DNA of 64,000 nt, taken from NCBI GenBank assembly GCA_014155875.1, contig JACEFZ010027762.1, positions 255,001 through 319,000 on the forward strand, read 5' to 3'. The translations under genes and the position numbers were made by a program. Origin of the DNA: Cepaea nemoralis (taxonomy: Eukaryota > Mollusca > Gastropoda > Stylommatophora > Helicidae). This document shows, one piece after another, positions 34,966 through 49,342 of this stretch (position 1 is its first letter; each line of letters begins with the position of its first letter). A model generated the notes under the pieces. That model saw nothing but the letters and a program-made list of their open reading frames with translations, was not told where the DNA came from and ran no database searches.

Positions 34966-37900
34966 GTGTCAGTTACATAGACTTGTGTCAACACTGTATC
35001 AGTTACATAGACTTGTGTCAACATTGTATCAGTTACATAGACTTGTGTCAACATTGTATCAGTTACATAGACTGCAGTCATCATTGTATCAGTTACATAG
35101 ACTTGTGTCAACACTGTATCAGTTACATAGACTTGTGTCAACATTGTATCAGTTACATAGACTTCAGTCAACACTGTATCAGTTACATAGACTTGTGTCA
35201 ACACTGTATCAGTTACATAGACTTCAGTCAACACTGTATCAGTTACATAGACTTGTTTCAACATTGTATCAGTTACATAGACTTGTGTCAACATTGTATC
35301 AGTTACATAGACTTCAGTCAACATTGTATCAGTTACATAGACTTGTGTCAATATTGTATCAGTTACATAGACTTGTGTCAACATTGTATCAGTTACATAG
35401 ACTTGTGTCAATATTGTATCAGTTACATAGACTTGTGTCAATATTGTATCAGTTACATAGACTTGTGTCAACATTGTATCAGTTACATAGACTTGTGTCA
35501 ACATTGTATCAGTTACATAGACTTGTGTCAATATTGTATCAGTTACATAGACTTGTGTCAACATTGTATCAGTTACATAGACTTGTGTCAATATTGTATC
35601 AGTTACGTAGACTTGTGTCAATATTGTATCAGTTACATAGACTTGTGTCAACATTGTATCAGTTACATAGACTTGTGTCAATATTGTATCAGTTACATAG
35701 ACTTGTGTCAATATTGTATCAGTTACATAGACTTGTGTCAATATTGTATCAGTTACATAGACTTGTGTCAACATTGTATCAGTTACATAGACTTCAGTCA
35801 ACATTGTATCAGTTACATAGACTTGTGTCAACATTGTATCAGTTACATAGACTTGTGTCAACATTGTATCAGTTACATAGACTTCAGTCAACATTGTATC
35901 AGTTACATAGACTTGTGTCAATATTGTATCAGTTACATAGACTTGTGTCAACATTGTATCAGTTACATAGACTTCAGTCAACACTGTATCAGTTACATAG
36001 ACTTCAGTCAACACTGTATCAGTTACATAGACTTGTGTCAACACTGTATCAGTTACATAGACTTCAGTCAACATTGTATCAGTTACATAGACTTCAGTCA
36101 ACACTGTATCAGTTACATAGACTTGTGTCAACATTGTATCAGTTACATAGACTTGTGTCAACACTGTATCAGTTACATAGACTTGTGTCATCATTGTATC
36201 AGTTACATAGACTTCAGTCAACATTGTATCAGTTACATAGACTTGTGTCAACATTGTATCAGTTACATAGACTTGTGTCAACACTGTATCAGTTACATAG
36301 ACTTGTGTCAACATCTGTATCAGTTACATAGACTTCAGTCAACACTGTATCAGTTACATAGACTTGTGTCAACACTGTATCAGTTACATAGACTTCAGTC
36401 AACACTGTATCAGTTACATAGACTTGTGTCAACACTGTATCAGTTACATAGACTTGTGTCAACACTGTATCAGTTACATAGACTTGTGTCAACACTGTAT
36501 CAGTTACATAGACTTCAGTCAACACTGTATCAGTTACATAGACTTCAGTCAACACTGTATCAGTTACATAGACTTGTGTCAACACTGTATCAGTTACATA
36601 GACTTCAGTCAACACTGTATCAGTTACATAGACTTGTGTCAACACTGTATCAGTTACATAGACTTCAGTCATCATTGTATCAGTTACATAGACTGTCAGT
36701 CAACACTGTATCAGTTACATAGACTTGATGTACACACTGTATCAGTTACATAGACTTGTAGTCAACACTGTAGTCAGTTACATAGACTTGTGTCAACACT
36801 GTATCAGTTACATAGCACTTGTGTCAACACTGTATCAGTTACATAGTACTTCAGTCAACATTGTAGTCAGTTTACATAGACTTGTGTCACATTGTATCAG
36901 TTACATAGACTTCAGTCAACACTGTATCAGGTTACATAGACTTGTGTCAACACTGTATCAGTTACATAGACTTCAGTCACACTGTATCAGTTACATAGAC
37001 TTGTGTCAACACTGTATCATGTTACATAGATCTTGTGTCAACACTGTATCAGTTACATAGACTTCAGGTCAACACATGTTCAGTTACATAGACTTGTGTC
37101 AACACTGTATCAGTTACATAGACTTGTGTCAACACTGTATCAGTTACATAGACTTCAGTCAACACTGTATCAGTTACATAGACTTGTGTCAACACTGTAT
37201 CAGTTACATAGACTTGTGTCAACACTGTATCAGTTACATAGACTTCAGTCAACACTGTATCAGTTACATAGACTTCAGTCAACACTGTATCAGTTACATA
37301 GACTTGTGTCAACACTGTATCAGTTACATAGACTTCAGTCATACATTGTATCAGTTACATAGACTTGTGTCAACATTGTATCAGTTACATAGACTTCAGT
37401 CAACACTGTATCAGTTACATAGACTTGTGTCAACACTGTATCAGTTACATAGACTTCAGTCAACACTGTATCAGTTACATAGACTTGTGTCAACACTGTA
37501 TCAGTTACATAGACTTCAGTCATCATTGTATCAGTTACATAGACTTGTGTCAACACTGTATCAGTTACATAGACTTCAGTCAACACTGTATCAGTTACAT
37601 AGACTTCAGTCAACATTGTATCAGTTACATAGACTTGTGTCAACATTGTATCAGTTACATAGACTTCAGTCAACACTGTATCAGTTACATAGACTTCAGT
37701 CAACACTGTATCAGTTACATAGACTTCAGTCAACACTGTATCAGTTACATAGACTTCAGTCAACACTGTATCAGTTACATAGACTTCAGTCAACACTGTA
37801 TCAGTTACATAGACTTCAGTGTCAACACTGTATCAGTTACATAGACTTGTCAGTCATACACTTGTAATCAGTTACATAGACTTCAGTCAACACTGTATCA

Positions 37901-40900
37901 GGTTACAATAGACTTGTGTCAACACTGTATCAGTTACATAGACTTGTGTCAACACTGTATCAGTTACATAGACTTGTGTCAACATTGTATCAGTTACATA
38001 GACTTCAGTCAACACTGTATCAGTTACATAGACTTGTGTCAACACTGTATCAGTTACATAGACTTGTGTCAACACTGTATCAGTTACATAGACTTCAGTC
38101 AACACTGTATCAGTTACATAGACTTCAGTCAACACTGTATCAGTTACATAGACTTGTGTCAACACTGTATCAGTTACATAGACTTGTGTCAACACATGTA
38201 ATCAGTTACATAGACTTGTGTCAACACTGTATCAGTTACATAGACTATCAGTCAACACTGTATCAGTTACATAGACTTCAAAGTCATCATTGTATCAGTT
38301 ACAATAGACTTCAGTCAAAAACTGTATCTTCAGTTACATAGACTTCCAGTCAACACTGTATCAGTTACATAGACTTCAGTCAACACTGTATCAGTTACAT
38401 AACTTCAGTCAAACACTGTATCAGTTACATAGACTTGTGTCACAGCCGGTATCAGTTACATAGACTTGTGTCAAACACTGTATCAGTTACATAGACTTGT
38501 GTCACACTGTACAGTTACATAGACTTCAGTCAACACTGTATCAGTTACATAGACTTGTGTCAACACTGTATCAGTGTACCATAGACTTGTGGTCAACACT
38601 GTATCAGTTACATAGACTTGTGTCAACACTGTATCAGTTACATAGACTTCAGTCAACACTGTATCATTACATAGACTTGTGTCACACTGTATCAGTTACA
38701 TAGACTTGTGTCAACACTGTATCAGTTACATAGACTTCAGTCAACCTGTATCAGTTACATAGACTTCAGTCAACACTGTATCAGTTACATAGACTTGTGT
38801 CAACACTGTATCAGTTACATAGACTTGTGTCAACACTGTATCAGTTACATAGACTTGTGTCAACACTGTATCAGGTTACATAGACTTCAGTCAACACTGT
38901 ATCAGTTACATAGACTTCAGTCATCATTGTATCAGTTACATAGACTTCAAGTCAACACTGTATCAGTTACATAGACTTCAGTCAACAATGTATCAGTTAC
39001 ATAGACTTCAGTCAACACTGTATCAGTTTACATAGACTTCAGTCAACACTGTAATCAGTTACATAGACTTGTGTCAACACTGTATCAGTTACATAGACTT
39101 GTGTCAACATTGTATCAGTTACATAGACTTTTAGTCAACACTGTATCAGTTACATAGACTTTGTCAACACTGTATCAGTTACATAGACTTGTGTCAACAC
39201 TGTATCAGTTACATAGACTTTAGTCAACACGTACAGTTACATAGACTTCAGTCAACACTGTATCAGTTACATAGACTTGTGTCAACACTGTATCAGTTAC
39301 AAACTTCAGTCAACACTGTATCAGTTACATAGACTTCAGTCAACACTGTATCAGTTACATAGACTTGTGTCAACACTGTATCAGTTCATAGACTTGTGTC
39401 AACACTGTATCATTACATAGACTTTGTCAACTTTTATCAGTTACATAGACTTTAGTCACACTGTATCAGTTACATAGACTTGTGTCAACACTGTATCAGT
39501 TACATAGACTTCAGTCAACACTGTATCAGTTACATAGACTTGTGTCAACACTGTATCAGTTACATAGACTTGTGTCAACATTGTATCAGTTACATAGACT
39601 TGTGTCAACACTGTATCAGTTACATAGACTTGTGTCAACACTGTATCAGTTACATAGACTTGTGTCAAAATTGTATCATTTCATAGACTTGTGTCAAAAT
39701 TGTATCAGTTACATAGACTTGTGTCAACACTGTATCAGTTACATAGACTTGTGTCAACACTGTATCAGTTACATAGACTTGTGTCAACACTGTATCAGTT
39801 ACATAGACTTGTGTCAACACTGTATCAGTTACATAGACTTGTGTCAACACTGTATCAGTTACATAGACTTGTGTCAACACTGTATCAGTTACATAGACTT
39901 CAGTCAACACTGTATCAGTTACATAGACTTGTGTCAACACTGTATCAGTTACATAGACTTGTGTCAACACTGTATCAGTTACATAGACTTCAGTCAACAC
40001 TGTATCAGTTACATAGACTTCAGTCAACACTGTATCAGTTACATAGACTTGTGTCAACACTGTATCAGTTACATAGACTTCAGTCAACACTGTATCAGTT
40101 ACATAGACTTCAGTCAACACTGTATCAGTTACATAGACTTGAGTCAACACTGTATCAGTTACATAGACTTGTGTCAACACTGTATCAGTTACATAGACTT
40201 GTGTCAACACTGTATCAGTTACATAGACTTGTGTCAACACTGTATCAGTTACATAGACTTGTGTCAACACTGTATCAGTTACATAGACTTGTGTCAACAC
40301 TGTATCAGTTACATAGACTTTGTGTCAACACTGTATCAGTTACATAGACTTGTGTCAACACTGTATCAGTTACATAGACTTTGTGTCAACAAATGTATCA
40401 GTTACATAGACTTCAGTCAACACTGTATCAGTTACATAACTTGTGTCAACACTGATCAGTTACATAGACTTGTGTCAACACTGTATCATTACATAGACTT
40501 GTGTCAAAACTGTATCAGTTTCATAGACTTCAGTCAACACTGTATCAGTTACATAGACTTGTGTCAACACTGTATCAGTTACATAGACTTTGGGCAACAC
40601 TGTATCAGTTACATAGACTTCAGTCAACACTGTATCAGTTACATAGACTTCAGTCAACACTGTATCATTTTCATAGACTTGTGTCAAAACTGTATCAGTT
40701 AATAGACTTGTGTCAACACTGTATCAGTTACATAGACTTGTGTCAACCTGTATCAGTTACATAGACTGTCAACACTGTATCGTTACATAGACTTCAGTCA
40801 CATTTTATCAGTTACATAGACTTCAGTCAACCTGTATCAGTTACATAGACTTCAGTCAACATGTATCTTACTAGACTTCAGTCACACTGTATCGTTACAT

Positions 40901-43900
40901 AGACTTCAGTCAACACTGTATCAGTTACATAGACTTGTGTCAACACTGTATCAGTTACATAGACTTGTGTCAACATTTTATCAGTTACATAGACTTCAGT
41001 CAAAACTGTATCAGTTACATAGACTTGTTCAACACTGATCAGTTACATAGACTTGTGTCAACATTGTATCAGTTACATAGACTTCAGTCAACACTGTATC
41101 AGTTACATAGACTTCAGTCAACACTGTATCAGTTACATAGACTTGTGTCAACACTGTATCAGTTACATAGACTTCAGTCAACACTGTATCAGTTTCTAGA
41201 CTTGTCAACACTGTATCAGTTACATAGACTTGTGTCAACACTGTATCAGTTACATAGACTTGTGTCAAAATGTATCAGTTACATAGACTTGTGTCAACAT
41301 TGTATCATTACATAGACTTTAGTCAACACTGTATCAGTTACATAGACTTGTGTCAAAACTGTATCAGTTACATAGACTTCATCAACACTGTATCAGTTAC
41401 ATAGACTTGTGTCAACACTGTATCAGTTACATAGACTTGTGTCAACATTGTATCAGTTACATAGACTTGTGTCAACACTGTATCAGTTACATAGACTTGT
41501 GTCAACATTGTATCAGTTACATAGACTTGTGTCAACATTGTATCAGTTACATAGACTTGTGTCAACATTGTATCAGTTACATAGACTTGTGTCAACATTG
41601 TATCAGTTACATAGACTTGTGTCAACATTGTATCAGTTACATAGACTTGTGTCAACACTGTATCAGTTACATAGACTTGTGTCATCATTGTATCAGTTAC
41701 ATAGACTTCAGTCATCATTGTATCAGTTACATAGACTTGTGTCAACATTGTATCAGTTACATAGACTTGTGTCAACATTGTATCAGTTACATAGACTTGT
41801 GTCAACACTGTATCAGTTACATAGACTTGTGTCAATATTGTATCAGTTACATAGACTTGTGTCAACACTGTATCAGTTACATAGACTTGTGTCAATATTG
41901 TATCAGTTACATAGACTTGTGTCAACATTGTATCAGTTACATAGACTTGTGTCAACATTGTATCAGTTACATAGACTTGTGTCAACACTGTATCAGTTAC
42001 ATAGACTTGTGTCACATTGTATCAGTTACATAGACTTCAGTCATCATTGTATCAGTTACATAGACTTGTGTCAACACTTTTATCAGTTACATAGACTTCA
42101 GTCAACACTTTTATCAGTTACATAGACTTCAGTCAACACTGTATCAGTTACATAGACTTGTGTCAACACTGTATCAGTTACATAGACTTGTGTCAACATT
42201 GTATCAGTTACATAGACTTCAGTCAACACTGTATCAGTTACATAGACTTGTGTCAACACTGTATCAGTTACATAGACTTCAGTCAACACTGTATCAGTTA
42301 CATAGACTTCAGTCAACACTGTATCAGTTACATAGACTTCAGTCAACACTGTATCAGTTACATAGACTTGTGTCAACACTGTATCAGTTACATAGACTTG
42401 TGTCAACACTGTATCAGTTACATAGACTTGTGTCAACACTGTATCAGTTACATAGACTTGTGTCAACACTGTATCAGTTACATAGACTTGTGTCACATTT
42501 TATCAGTTACATAGACTTTTCCCGTTTAACAAAATTGTATCAGTTTACATAGACTTGGTCAACATTTTATCAGTTACATAGACTTGTGTCAACATGTATC
42601 AGTTACATAGACTTGTGTCAACATTTTATCAGTTACATAGACTTGTGTCAACACTGTATCAGTTTTCATAGACTTGTGTCAACATTATAGTTACATAGAC
42701 TTGTGTCAACACTGTATCTTTTTATCAGTTACATAGACTGGTGTCAAAAACATTGTATCAGTTACATAGACTTGTGTCAACATTGGTATCAGTTACATAG
42801 AACTTTGTGTCAACAGCGGTATCAGTTACAGGAAATAAGGATGCTATGTGTCACATCAGTGTATGCAGATTACTATACTTCAAGTCATCATTGTATCGAG
42901 TTACATTAGACTTGTGTCAAACATTGTATCAGTTTACATAGACCTTGTGTCACAAGTGTATCAGTTAACAATATGTAGCGTGGTGTGCAACACTGTGTAT
43001 CAAGGTTAACATAGACGTGTTAATGATTGTATCAGTTATCATAGAACGTGTGTGTCAAACAACTGTATCAGTTACATAAGCCATTGTGTCAATATTGTAA
43101 TCAGTTACATAGACCTTTGTGTCAACATTGTATCAGTTACATAGACTTGTGTCACATTGTATCAGTTACATAGACTTGTGTCAACACTGTATCAGTTACA
43201 TAGACTTGTGTCACATTGTATCAGTTACATAGACTTCAGGTCATCATTGTATCAGTTACATAGACTGTGTCAACACTGTATCAGTTACATAGACTTCAGT
43301 CAACACTGTATCAGTTACATAGACTTCAGTCACACTGTATCAGTTACATAGACTTGTGTCAAACACTGTATCAGTTACATAGACTTGTGTCAACATTGTA
43401 TCAGTTACATAGACTTCAGTCAACACTGTATCAGTTACATAGACTTGTGTCAACACTGTATCAGACTACATAGACTTCAGTCAACACTGTATCAGTTACA
43501 TAGGACTGTCAGTCAACACTGTATCAGTTACATAGACTTCAGTCAACACTGTATCAGTTTTACATAGACTTGTGTCAACACTGTATCAGTTACATAGACT
43601 TGTGTCAACACTGTATCAGTTACATAGACTTGTGTCAACACTGTATCAGGTTACATAGACTTGTGTCAACACTGTATCAGTTACATAGACTTGTGTCAAC
43701 ACTGTATCAGTTACATAGACCTTTCAGTCAACACTGTATCAGTTACATAGACTTGTGTCAACACTTGTATCAGTTACATAGACTTGTGTCAACACTTGTA
43801 TCATTTACATAGACTTGTGTCACACTGTATCAGTACATAGACTTCAGTCAACAATGTATCCAGTTACTAGACTTCAGTCAACACTGTATCCGTTACATAG

Positions 43901-45310
43901 ACTTCAGTCAACACTGTATCAGTTACATAGACTTGTCGTCAACACTGTATCAGTTACCTAGACATGTGTCAACACTTGTATCAGTTTACATAGACTTGTG
44001 TCAACATTGTATCAGTTTACATAGACATGTGGTCAACATGTATCAGTTACATAGACTGCAGTCAACACTGTATCAGTTACATAGACTTGTGTCAACATTG
44101 TATCAGTTACATAGACTTGTGTCAACACTGTATCAGTTACATCGAATTGTGTCAACACTGTATCAGTTACATAGACTTGTGTCAACACTGTGATCAGTTA
44201 CATAGACTTGTGTCATCATTGTATCAGTTACATAGACTTCGTCATCATTGTATCAGTTACATAGACTTGTTGTCAACATTGTATCAGTACATAGACTCAG
44301 TCAACATTGTATCAGTTACATAGACTTGTGTCAACATTGTATCAGTTACATAGACTTCAGTCATCATTGTATCAAATACATAGACTTGTGTCAACATTGT
44401 ATCAGTTACATAGACTTGTGTCAACATTGTATCAGTTACATAGACTTGTGTCAACATTTTATGAGTTACATAGACTTGTGTCAACACTGTATCAGTTACA
44501 TAGACTTGCGTCAACATTTTATGAGTTACATAGACTTGTGTCATCATTGTATCAGTTACATAGACTTCAGTCAACATTGTATCAGTTACATATTGTATCA
44601 GTTACATAGACTTGTGTCAACATTGTATCAGTTACATAGACTTGTGTCAACACTGTATCAGTTACATAGACTTGTGTCAACATTGTATCAGTTACATAGA
44701 CTTGTGTCAACATTGTATCAGTTACATAGACTTGTGTCAACACTGTATCAGTTACATAGACTTGTGTCATCATTGTATCAGTTACATAGACTTGTGTCAA
44801 CACTGTATCAGTTACATAGACTTGTGTCAACATTGTATCAGTTACATAGACTTGTGTCATCATTGTATCAGTTACATAGACTTGTAGTCAACATTGTATC
44901 AGTTACATAGACTTGTGTCAACATTGTATCAGTTACATAGACTTGTGTCAACATTGTATCAGTTACATAGACTTGTGTCAACATTGTATCAGTTACATAG
45001 ACTTGTGTCATCATTGTATCAGTTACATAGACTTCAGGTCATCATTGTATCAGTTACATAGACTTGTGTCATCATTGTATCATTTACATAGACTTGTGTC
45101 AACATTGTATCAGTACATAGACTGTGTCAACACTGTATCAGTTACATAGACCTTGTGTCAACATTGTATCAGTTACATAGACTTGTGTCAACATTTTATG
45201 AGTTACATAGACTTGTGTCAATATTGTATCAGTTACATAGACTTGTGTCAATATTGTATCAGTTACATAGACTTCAGTCAACATTGTTCCAGTTAACATA
45301 CGCTTGTGTC
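34966..45310. repeat. 30-bp satellite B, about 345 copies over 10.3 kb
   Basis: Units of 30 bp contain acttgtgtcaacactgtatc and agttacatag. The main variation is tgtg/cag after actt, and acactg, acattg, atattg or tcattg in the middle. Near-perfect 30-bp phasing holds at 34,966-36,660, 37,075-37,800, 39,480-40,320, 41,400-42,480 and 44,600-45,280. The stretches between are full of 1-2 base indels. Three of six frames lack stops in the unit (decapeptides LVSTLYQLHR, LCQHCISYID and minus YVTDTVLTQV), giving frames up to about 600 codons. With three frames open at once and no promoter, codon bias or domain, I do not call genes. Confidence 0.97.
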
Positions 45311-45399
45311 AACATACTTATTTGCACAACGTGTGTTCTTCGTAAACTGAGAAAACACATTAACAACATTTATGTAAACAGAAATGTAAATTAAAGTCT

Positions 45400-46330
45400 G
45401 GTACTCGCATTTATCATCTGTACATATATTAGAGTATAGACTGTATGTTTATCATCTTTTCATGCGTGAGAGTCTAGAGTGTATTTCATCATCTGCACAG
45501 ATAAATTTATCAGCTGTTAATATATTATAATGTGAAATGTAAGTTTATCCGTTGTTAACATAGAGTCTAGAGCAGTGTTTCCCAACCTTTTTTGTCCCAT
45601 GCCCCACTTAAGCCTTTCTAAAATTCATATTGCCCCCCCCCCCCTGCCCCCCCCCCCCCCCCCTTCAACATATACATTATTTTTAATATTCAAAAATTGA
45701 AATGTTCACTAAAGAAACTTGAATGATAGGTTTTAGGAAGAAATCACTAGGTAATTATTGAGCAAACACAGTAAGTAAATTTTCAAAACATATAATGGAG
45801 AACTGAAATTCAAGTACAAATAATTTTAATGAAAGATTTTCTATATTATTTTAATTATTAGTAATTATTTATTCATTAATTTAGTGAGATCCTTGCGCTT
45901 GATACTTACGCAAGATATCTTTATGGTCAGGTTCCAATTTAGTTAACCTTCAGTGTTCAAGTCTTCCCCGTTTTGTTATATTCAGCCGATTTCTTCCATT
46001 TTCGAATTGCCTCCCCTCCTTAACGTCGAATTGCCCCCCTGTGGGGCGTGTGCCCCACGTTGGTAAAACACTGGTCCTAGAGTATATGTTTTTCAATTGT
46101 TAATACATTAGAGTTTGGAGTGTGTGTTAATCAGCTGTTAATATATTAGAGTCTATTGTAAGGTTTTCATTGGGAATATATTAGAGCGTATACTTTATGT
46201 TTATCAGTTGTTAATATATTGTATAATATATTAGAGTCTGGACTGTAGGTTTATCAATTGTTCATATATATGAGAGTCTGGAGTGTTTGTTTATCAGCTG
46301 TTCATATATGTAAGTGTAAAGTGTATGTTC
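45400..46330. repeat. Degenerate ~50-bp minisatellite, split by a MITE
   Basis: Recurring gtttatcagctgttaatata and ttagagtctggagtgt modules on both sides of the element at 45,573-46,073. Confidence 0.8.
45573..46073. mobile_element. Non-autonomous hAT-like element (MITE)
   Basis: About 501 bp. The left end cagtgtttcccaacc and the right end ttggtaaaacactg form imperfect terminal inverted repeats starting CAGTG. Flanks are gtctagag on the left and gtcctagag on the right, an 8-bp duplication with one inserted base, as expected for hAT transposases. Subterminal CCCC-rich blocks (poly-C at 45,632-45,663; cccctgtggggcg at 46,036-46,048) are present. It has no coding capacity and would need a hAT transposase in trans. 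Confidence 0.75.
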
Positions 46331-46619
46331 ATTTTTGTTCTCATATTCTGGAGATCTTCAAATTCTTGCCTGTTATGTCAAACATAATTAAAGTAAAATG
46401 GCATGCTGTTGATATTTCACTGACATTTTGTCATTTGCAACTAAAAACAGAGAAATATCAGTCGCGAGAAAATCCTTGAGGCCATTGTAATAACAGGGAA
46501 AGTCAATTCACAAGTATTGCTCAACACGCATAGGAGATGAGGGAAAGAGATAGACACAAGGACACACAGGAGAACATAATTATAGACACAATAAGCAGGC
46601 TGGTGAGGCTGTGGCAAAG

Positions 46620-47005
46620 GGGCTACGAACGCAATTCACAATCCTGAATACCGTGTTAGAAACAGCTGCGGGCGATTTGGCAGCAGACTGACATGTACTG
46701 ATTTTCATACAGTGGTATGAGTTCTGATCATTCAAAAAGCAATGGCAAACTACTGAATATAAAACTTGCTACAAACAGCCAATAAATGCTGGGGTTGACT
46801 GCAACGTCCTTACAGGATATGCAACTAACTAAAAAAAGCAGGCTGAGTGACGTTGTTTGTGGTATTTTTAATATGAGTTGTACTGGTGTCTTGTTGTGTC
46901 ATTTTTCTTTGTTTTTGTTTTTATCTTCTGATGAAGGTTATCTAGCTGCAACATTTATTCTGTCACTTGTCATTCTACTCTTGTACAGCTGATGTTTTCC
47001 ACTGT
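46620..47005 (+). mobile_element. Dispersed repeat with AAAGCAATGG motif, longest copy
   Basis: Blocks in order: acagctgcgggcgatttggc, aaaagcaatggcaaactact, aacgtccttacaggatatgc, and ttctgatgaaggttatctag. The blocks recur at 9,025-9,200 and 63,440-63,660. The family is unknown; it could be a SINE or a LINE 5' UTR derivative. Confidence 0.5.
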
Positions 47006-47239
47006 CCATTTTTGCTTGATTTGTACAATCATGCATGTTTTATGTGCACGTATTAGTATGTGTGTGAGTGTGTGTACATACATTGTGTGTGTTTGTGTCC
47101 TGCACACATGTTTGTGTACAAGTATATGAGCACGTATTTCACTATCTACTTATTATGAAATATTTATACTTACAGAGTATGTATTTGTGATAATCTGTCT
47201 ATCTTATTGCATGCTACATTAATTTAAAACACTATGCCA
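47006..47239. other. GT-rich unique sequence
   Basis: Contains a gtgtgtgagtgtgtg stretch at about 47,060-47,075. Nothing else seen. Confidence 0.6.
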
Positions 47240-47640
47240 GCATATGATTAAGTGTACATATGATTATGTGTACAAGTGATTATGTGAACATATTATATTG
47301 TTTACATATGATTGTGTGAACATGTGATTGTGTGAACATGATTATGTGAGCATTGATTATGTTTACATATGATTATGTGGACATTTGATTATGTTGTGTG
47401 GACATTTGATTATGTAAACATATGAATGTGTGAACATTTGATTATGTCAACATAAGATTGTATGAACTTATAATTATGTCAACTTATGATTATATGACTG
47501 TCATTAGACATGTCCTGAAATATTTGGCAGCAGAAGGTAAATAAATGTGGCACATGTGACAAGGTAAACATGTGACAATGTAAACATGTGATAAGGTAAT
47601 TTGGTATGGTGTACTGAGACGGAAATATAGTGGTGAGTCA
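47240..47640. repeat. Degenerate 16-bp repeat (gattatgtgaacatat type)
   Basis: About 15 imperfect copies, ending in a related gtaaacatgtgac variant. Confidence 0.8.
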
Positions 47641-47659
47641 TGGGATGATAATATAACGG

Positions 47660-47770
47660 TATGAAGGTAATGTTGTTTACTTTAGACGATAATTTGATTT
47701 ACTATAGAAGGTTATTTGATTTACTATAGAAGGTAATATTGTTTATTTTAGACGGTAATTTGGTTTGTGG
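47660..47770. repeat. ~27-bp repeat (about 4 copies)
   Basis: Units of gatttactatagaaggtaat and ttgttta variants. Confidence 0.75.
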
Positions 47771-47869
47771 ACACAAAAATGCTGTGATATGGTGGGCATA
47801 AACAATTAAATTGGTATGGTGAATTAAGTTGGTATTTTAATGTTAGGGTGATTTGAGAAGGGTAATCGG

Positions 47870-48045
47870 TTGAGATTGTGGAATCTGGCTTATGATTGTG
47901 GAGTCTGGCTTGAGTTTATGAAGTCTGGCTTGAGATTACAGTCTGGCTTGTGTTTATGAAGTCTGGCTTGAGATTATGAAGTCTGGCTTGAGATTATAGT
48001 CTGGCTTGAGATTATGAAGTCTGGTTTGAGTTTGTGGAGTCTGAG
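47870..48045. repeat. ~20-bp repeat (about 8 copies)
   Basis: Units of gtctggcttgagattatgaa with tttatg and attgtgg variants. Confidence 0.88.
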
Positions 48046-48580
48046 CCTGCACAGAATGTTTGTGGTCTTTGTTTATCAACATCCAATATATGTGATGCTT
48101 CAGTTTGCCAACATACAATATATGTGTTTTATGAGTTCTTGGGTAGTTATCTCTATAACTTCATTACAATTGAACATAATATTTATGTCAGTAACGAATT
48201 ATCGTGGTGCATTTTAGATATTCTAATATCGTTCATCTGTATTACTTACTGATCTCCATTTGCATTTTACTTCATGCATTATGATCTCATTTTCCCCTCC
48301 CCCAGCCCACCAGAAATTGAGCTTTATGTTATTTTTTTTTTAAAGTAATTTAATTACAACACTTACAGTCTTAACTTGTCAATGTATAGCACTTTTTGTA
48401 TGTCACTTTTCATATGACACTCACATCTGCAGTGATAAATGCCAATTCGGAGACCTTGCCACATGAATCCCTTGCCATAATTCACAATTTTGCAATGAAT
48501 ATGTGCAGTAAATATGTCCTAAGCTGTGTACATAAAGTTTGTGTATGTTCCACTAATGCCCACGATTTTTAGTGATTTAA
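48046..48580. other. Unique sequence, no gene seen
   Basis: Two partial catacaatatatgtg repeats near 48,085-48,125. Otherwise nothing recognised. Confidence 0.5.
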
Positions 48581-48780
48581 GGTGCAGGTATGTTTACTGT
48601 TTATGTTGTTGTGGTGCAAGTATTTTTAGTGTTTATGATGCAGGCACATTTAGAGTTTGTTATTCTGGTGCAATTATTCTTAATGTTTATGATCCAGGTA
48701 TGTTTAGTGTTTATGTTATTCTGATGCAAGTATGTTTAGTGCTTATGATAAAGGTATGTTTAGTGTTTATGTTATTATAA
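48581..48780. repeat. Degenerate ~30-bp repeat (about 6 copies)
   Basis: Recurring gcaggtatgtttagtgttta and tgttattctg modules. Confidence 0.75.
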
Positions 48781-48852
48781 AAGATTCAAAATACGCAGAA
48801 GGAAGTGAGTATAATTACAGTCATTTGGTCAATCTTTGCTGGCGTCTGACAG

Positions 48853-48955
48853 GAGATTGTGAGAGCTGAACATTATGTTAGCCTTGAGATTGTGAGAGCT
48901 GAACATTATGTTAGCCTTGAGATTGTGAGAGCTGAACATTGTGTTAGTCTTGTTC
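48853..48955. repeat. 33-bp repeat (3 copies)
   Basis: Nearly identical units of gattgtgagagctgaacatt then atgttagccttga. Confidence 0.9.
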
Positions 48956-49014
48956 CTGTGTGTCCTGAGAATTTAGGAGTAATTCACATTGTTCTTCCTT
49001 TTACAGACAGACTT

Positions 49015-49255
49015 TGCATCCACACACCCTCATCCCTCACATTCACACTCCCCTCATCCCTCACATCCACACACCCTCATCCCTCACATTCACACTCCCC
49101 TCATCCCTCACATCCACATCCCTCACATCCACACACCCTCATCCCTCACCCCTCACATCTACAAATCCTCATCCCCCACATCCACAAAACCTCATCCCTC
49201 ACATCCACACCCCTCATTCCTGTTTCACACCCCTCTTCCCTCACATCCACATGCA
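49015..49255. repeat. CT/CA-rich ~17-bp repeat
   Basis: Recurring ccctcatccctcacatccac modules. Pro/His/Ser-rich frames here are shadows. Confidence 0.88.
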
Positions 49256-49342
49256 TACTCTGCGACTCATTGAACATGCTTAACAGGGTCCAGACTGACC
49301 TTGTATGACATGAGTGGCTCAACACACTTACCACCTCACAGT

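Noticed and set aside
34653..36722. Frames of 460-606 codons on both strands over the 30-bp satellite
   Set aside because: They are direct translations of a 30-bp repeat with three open frames; there is no domain, start context or frame preference.
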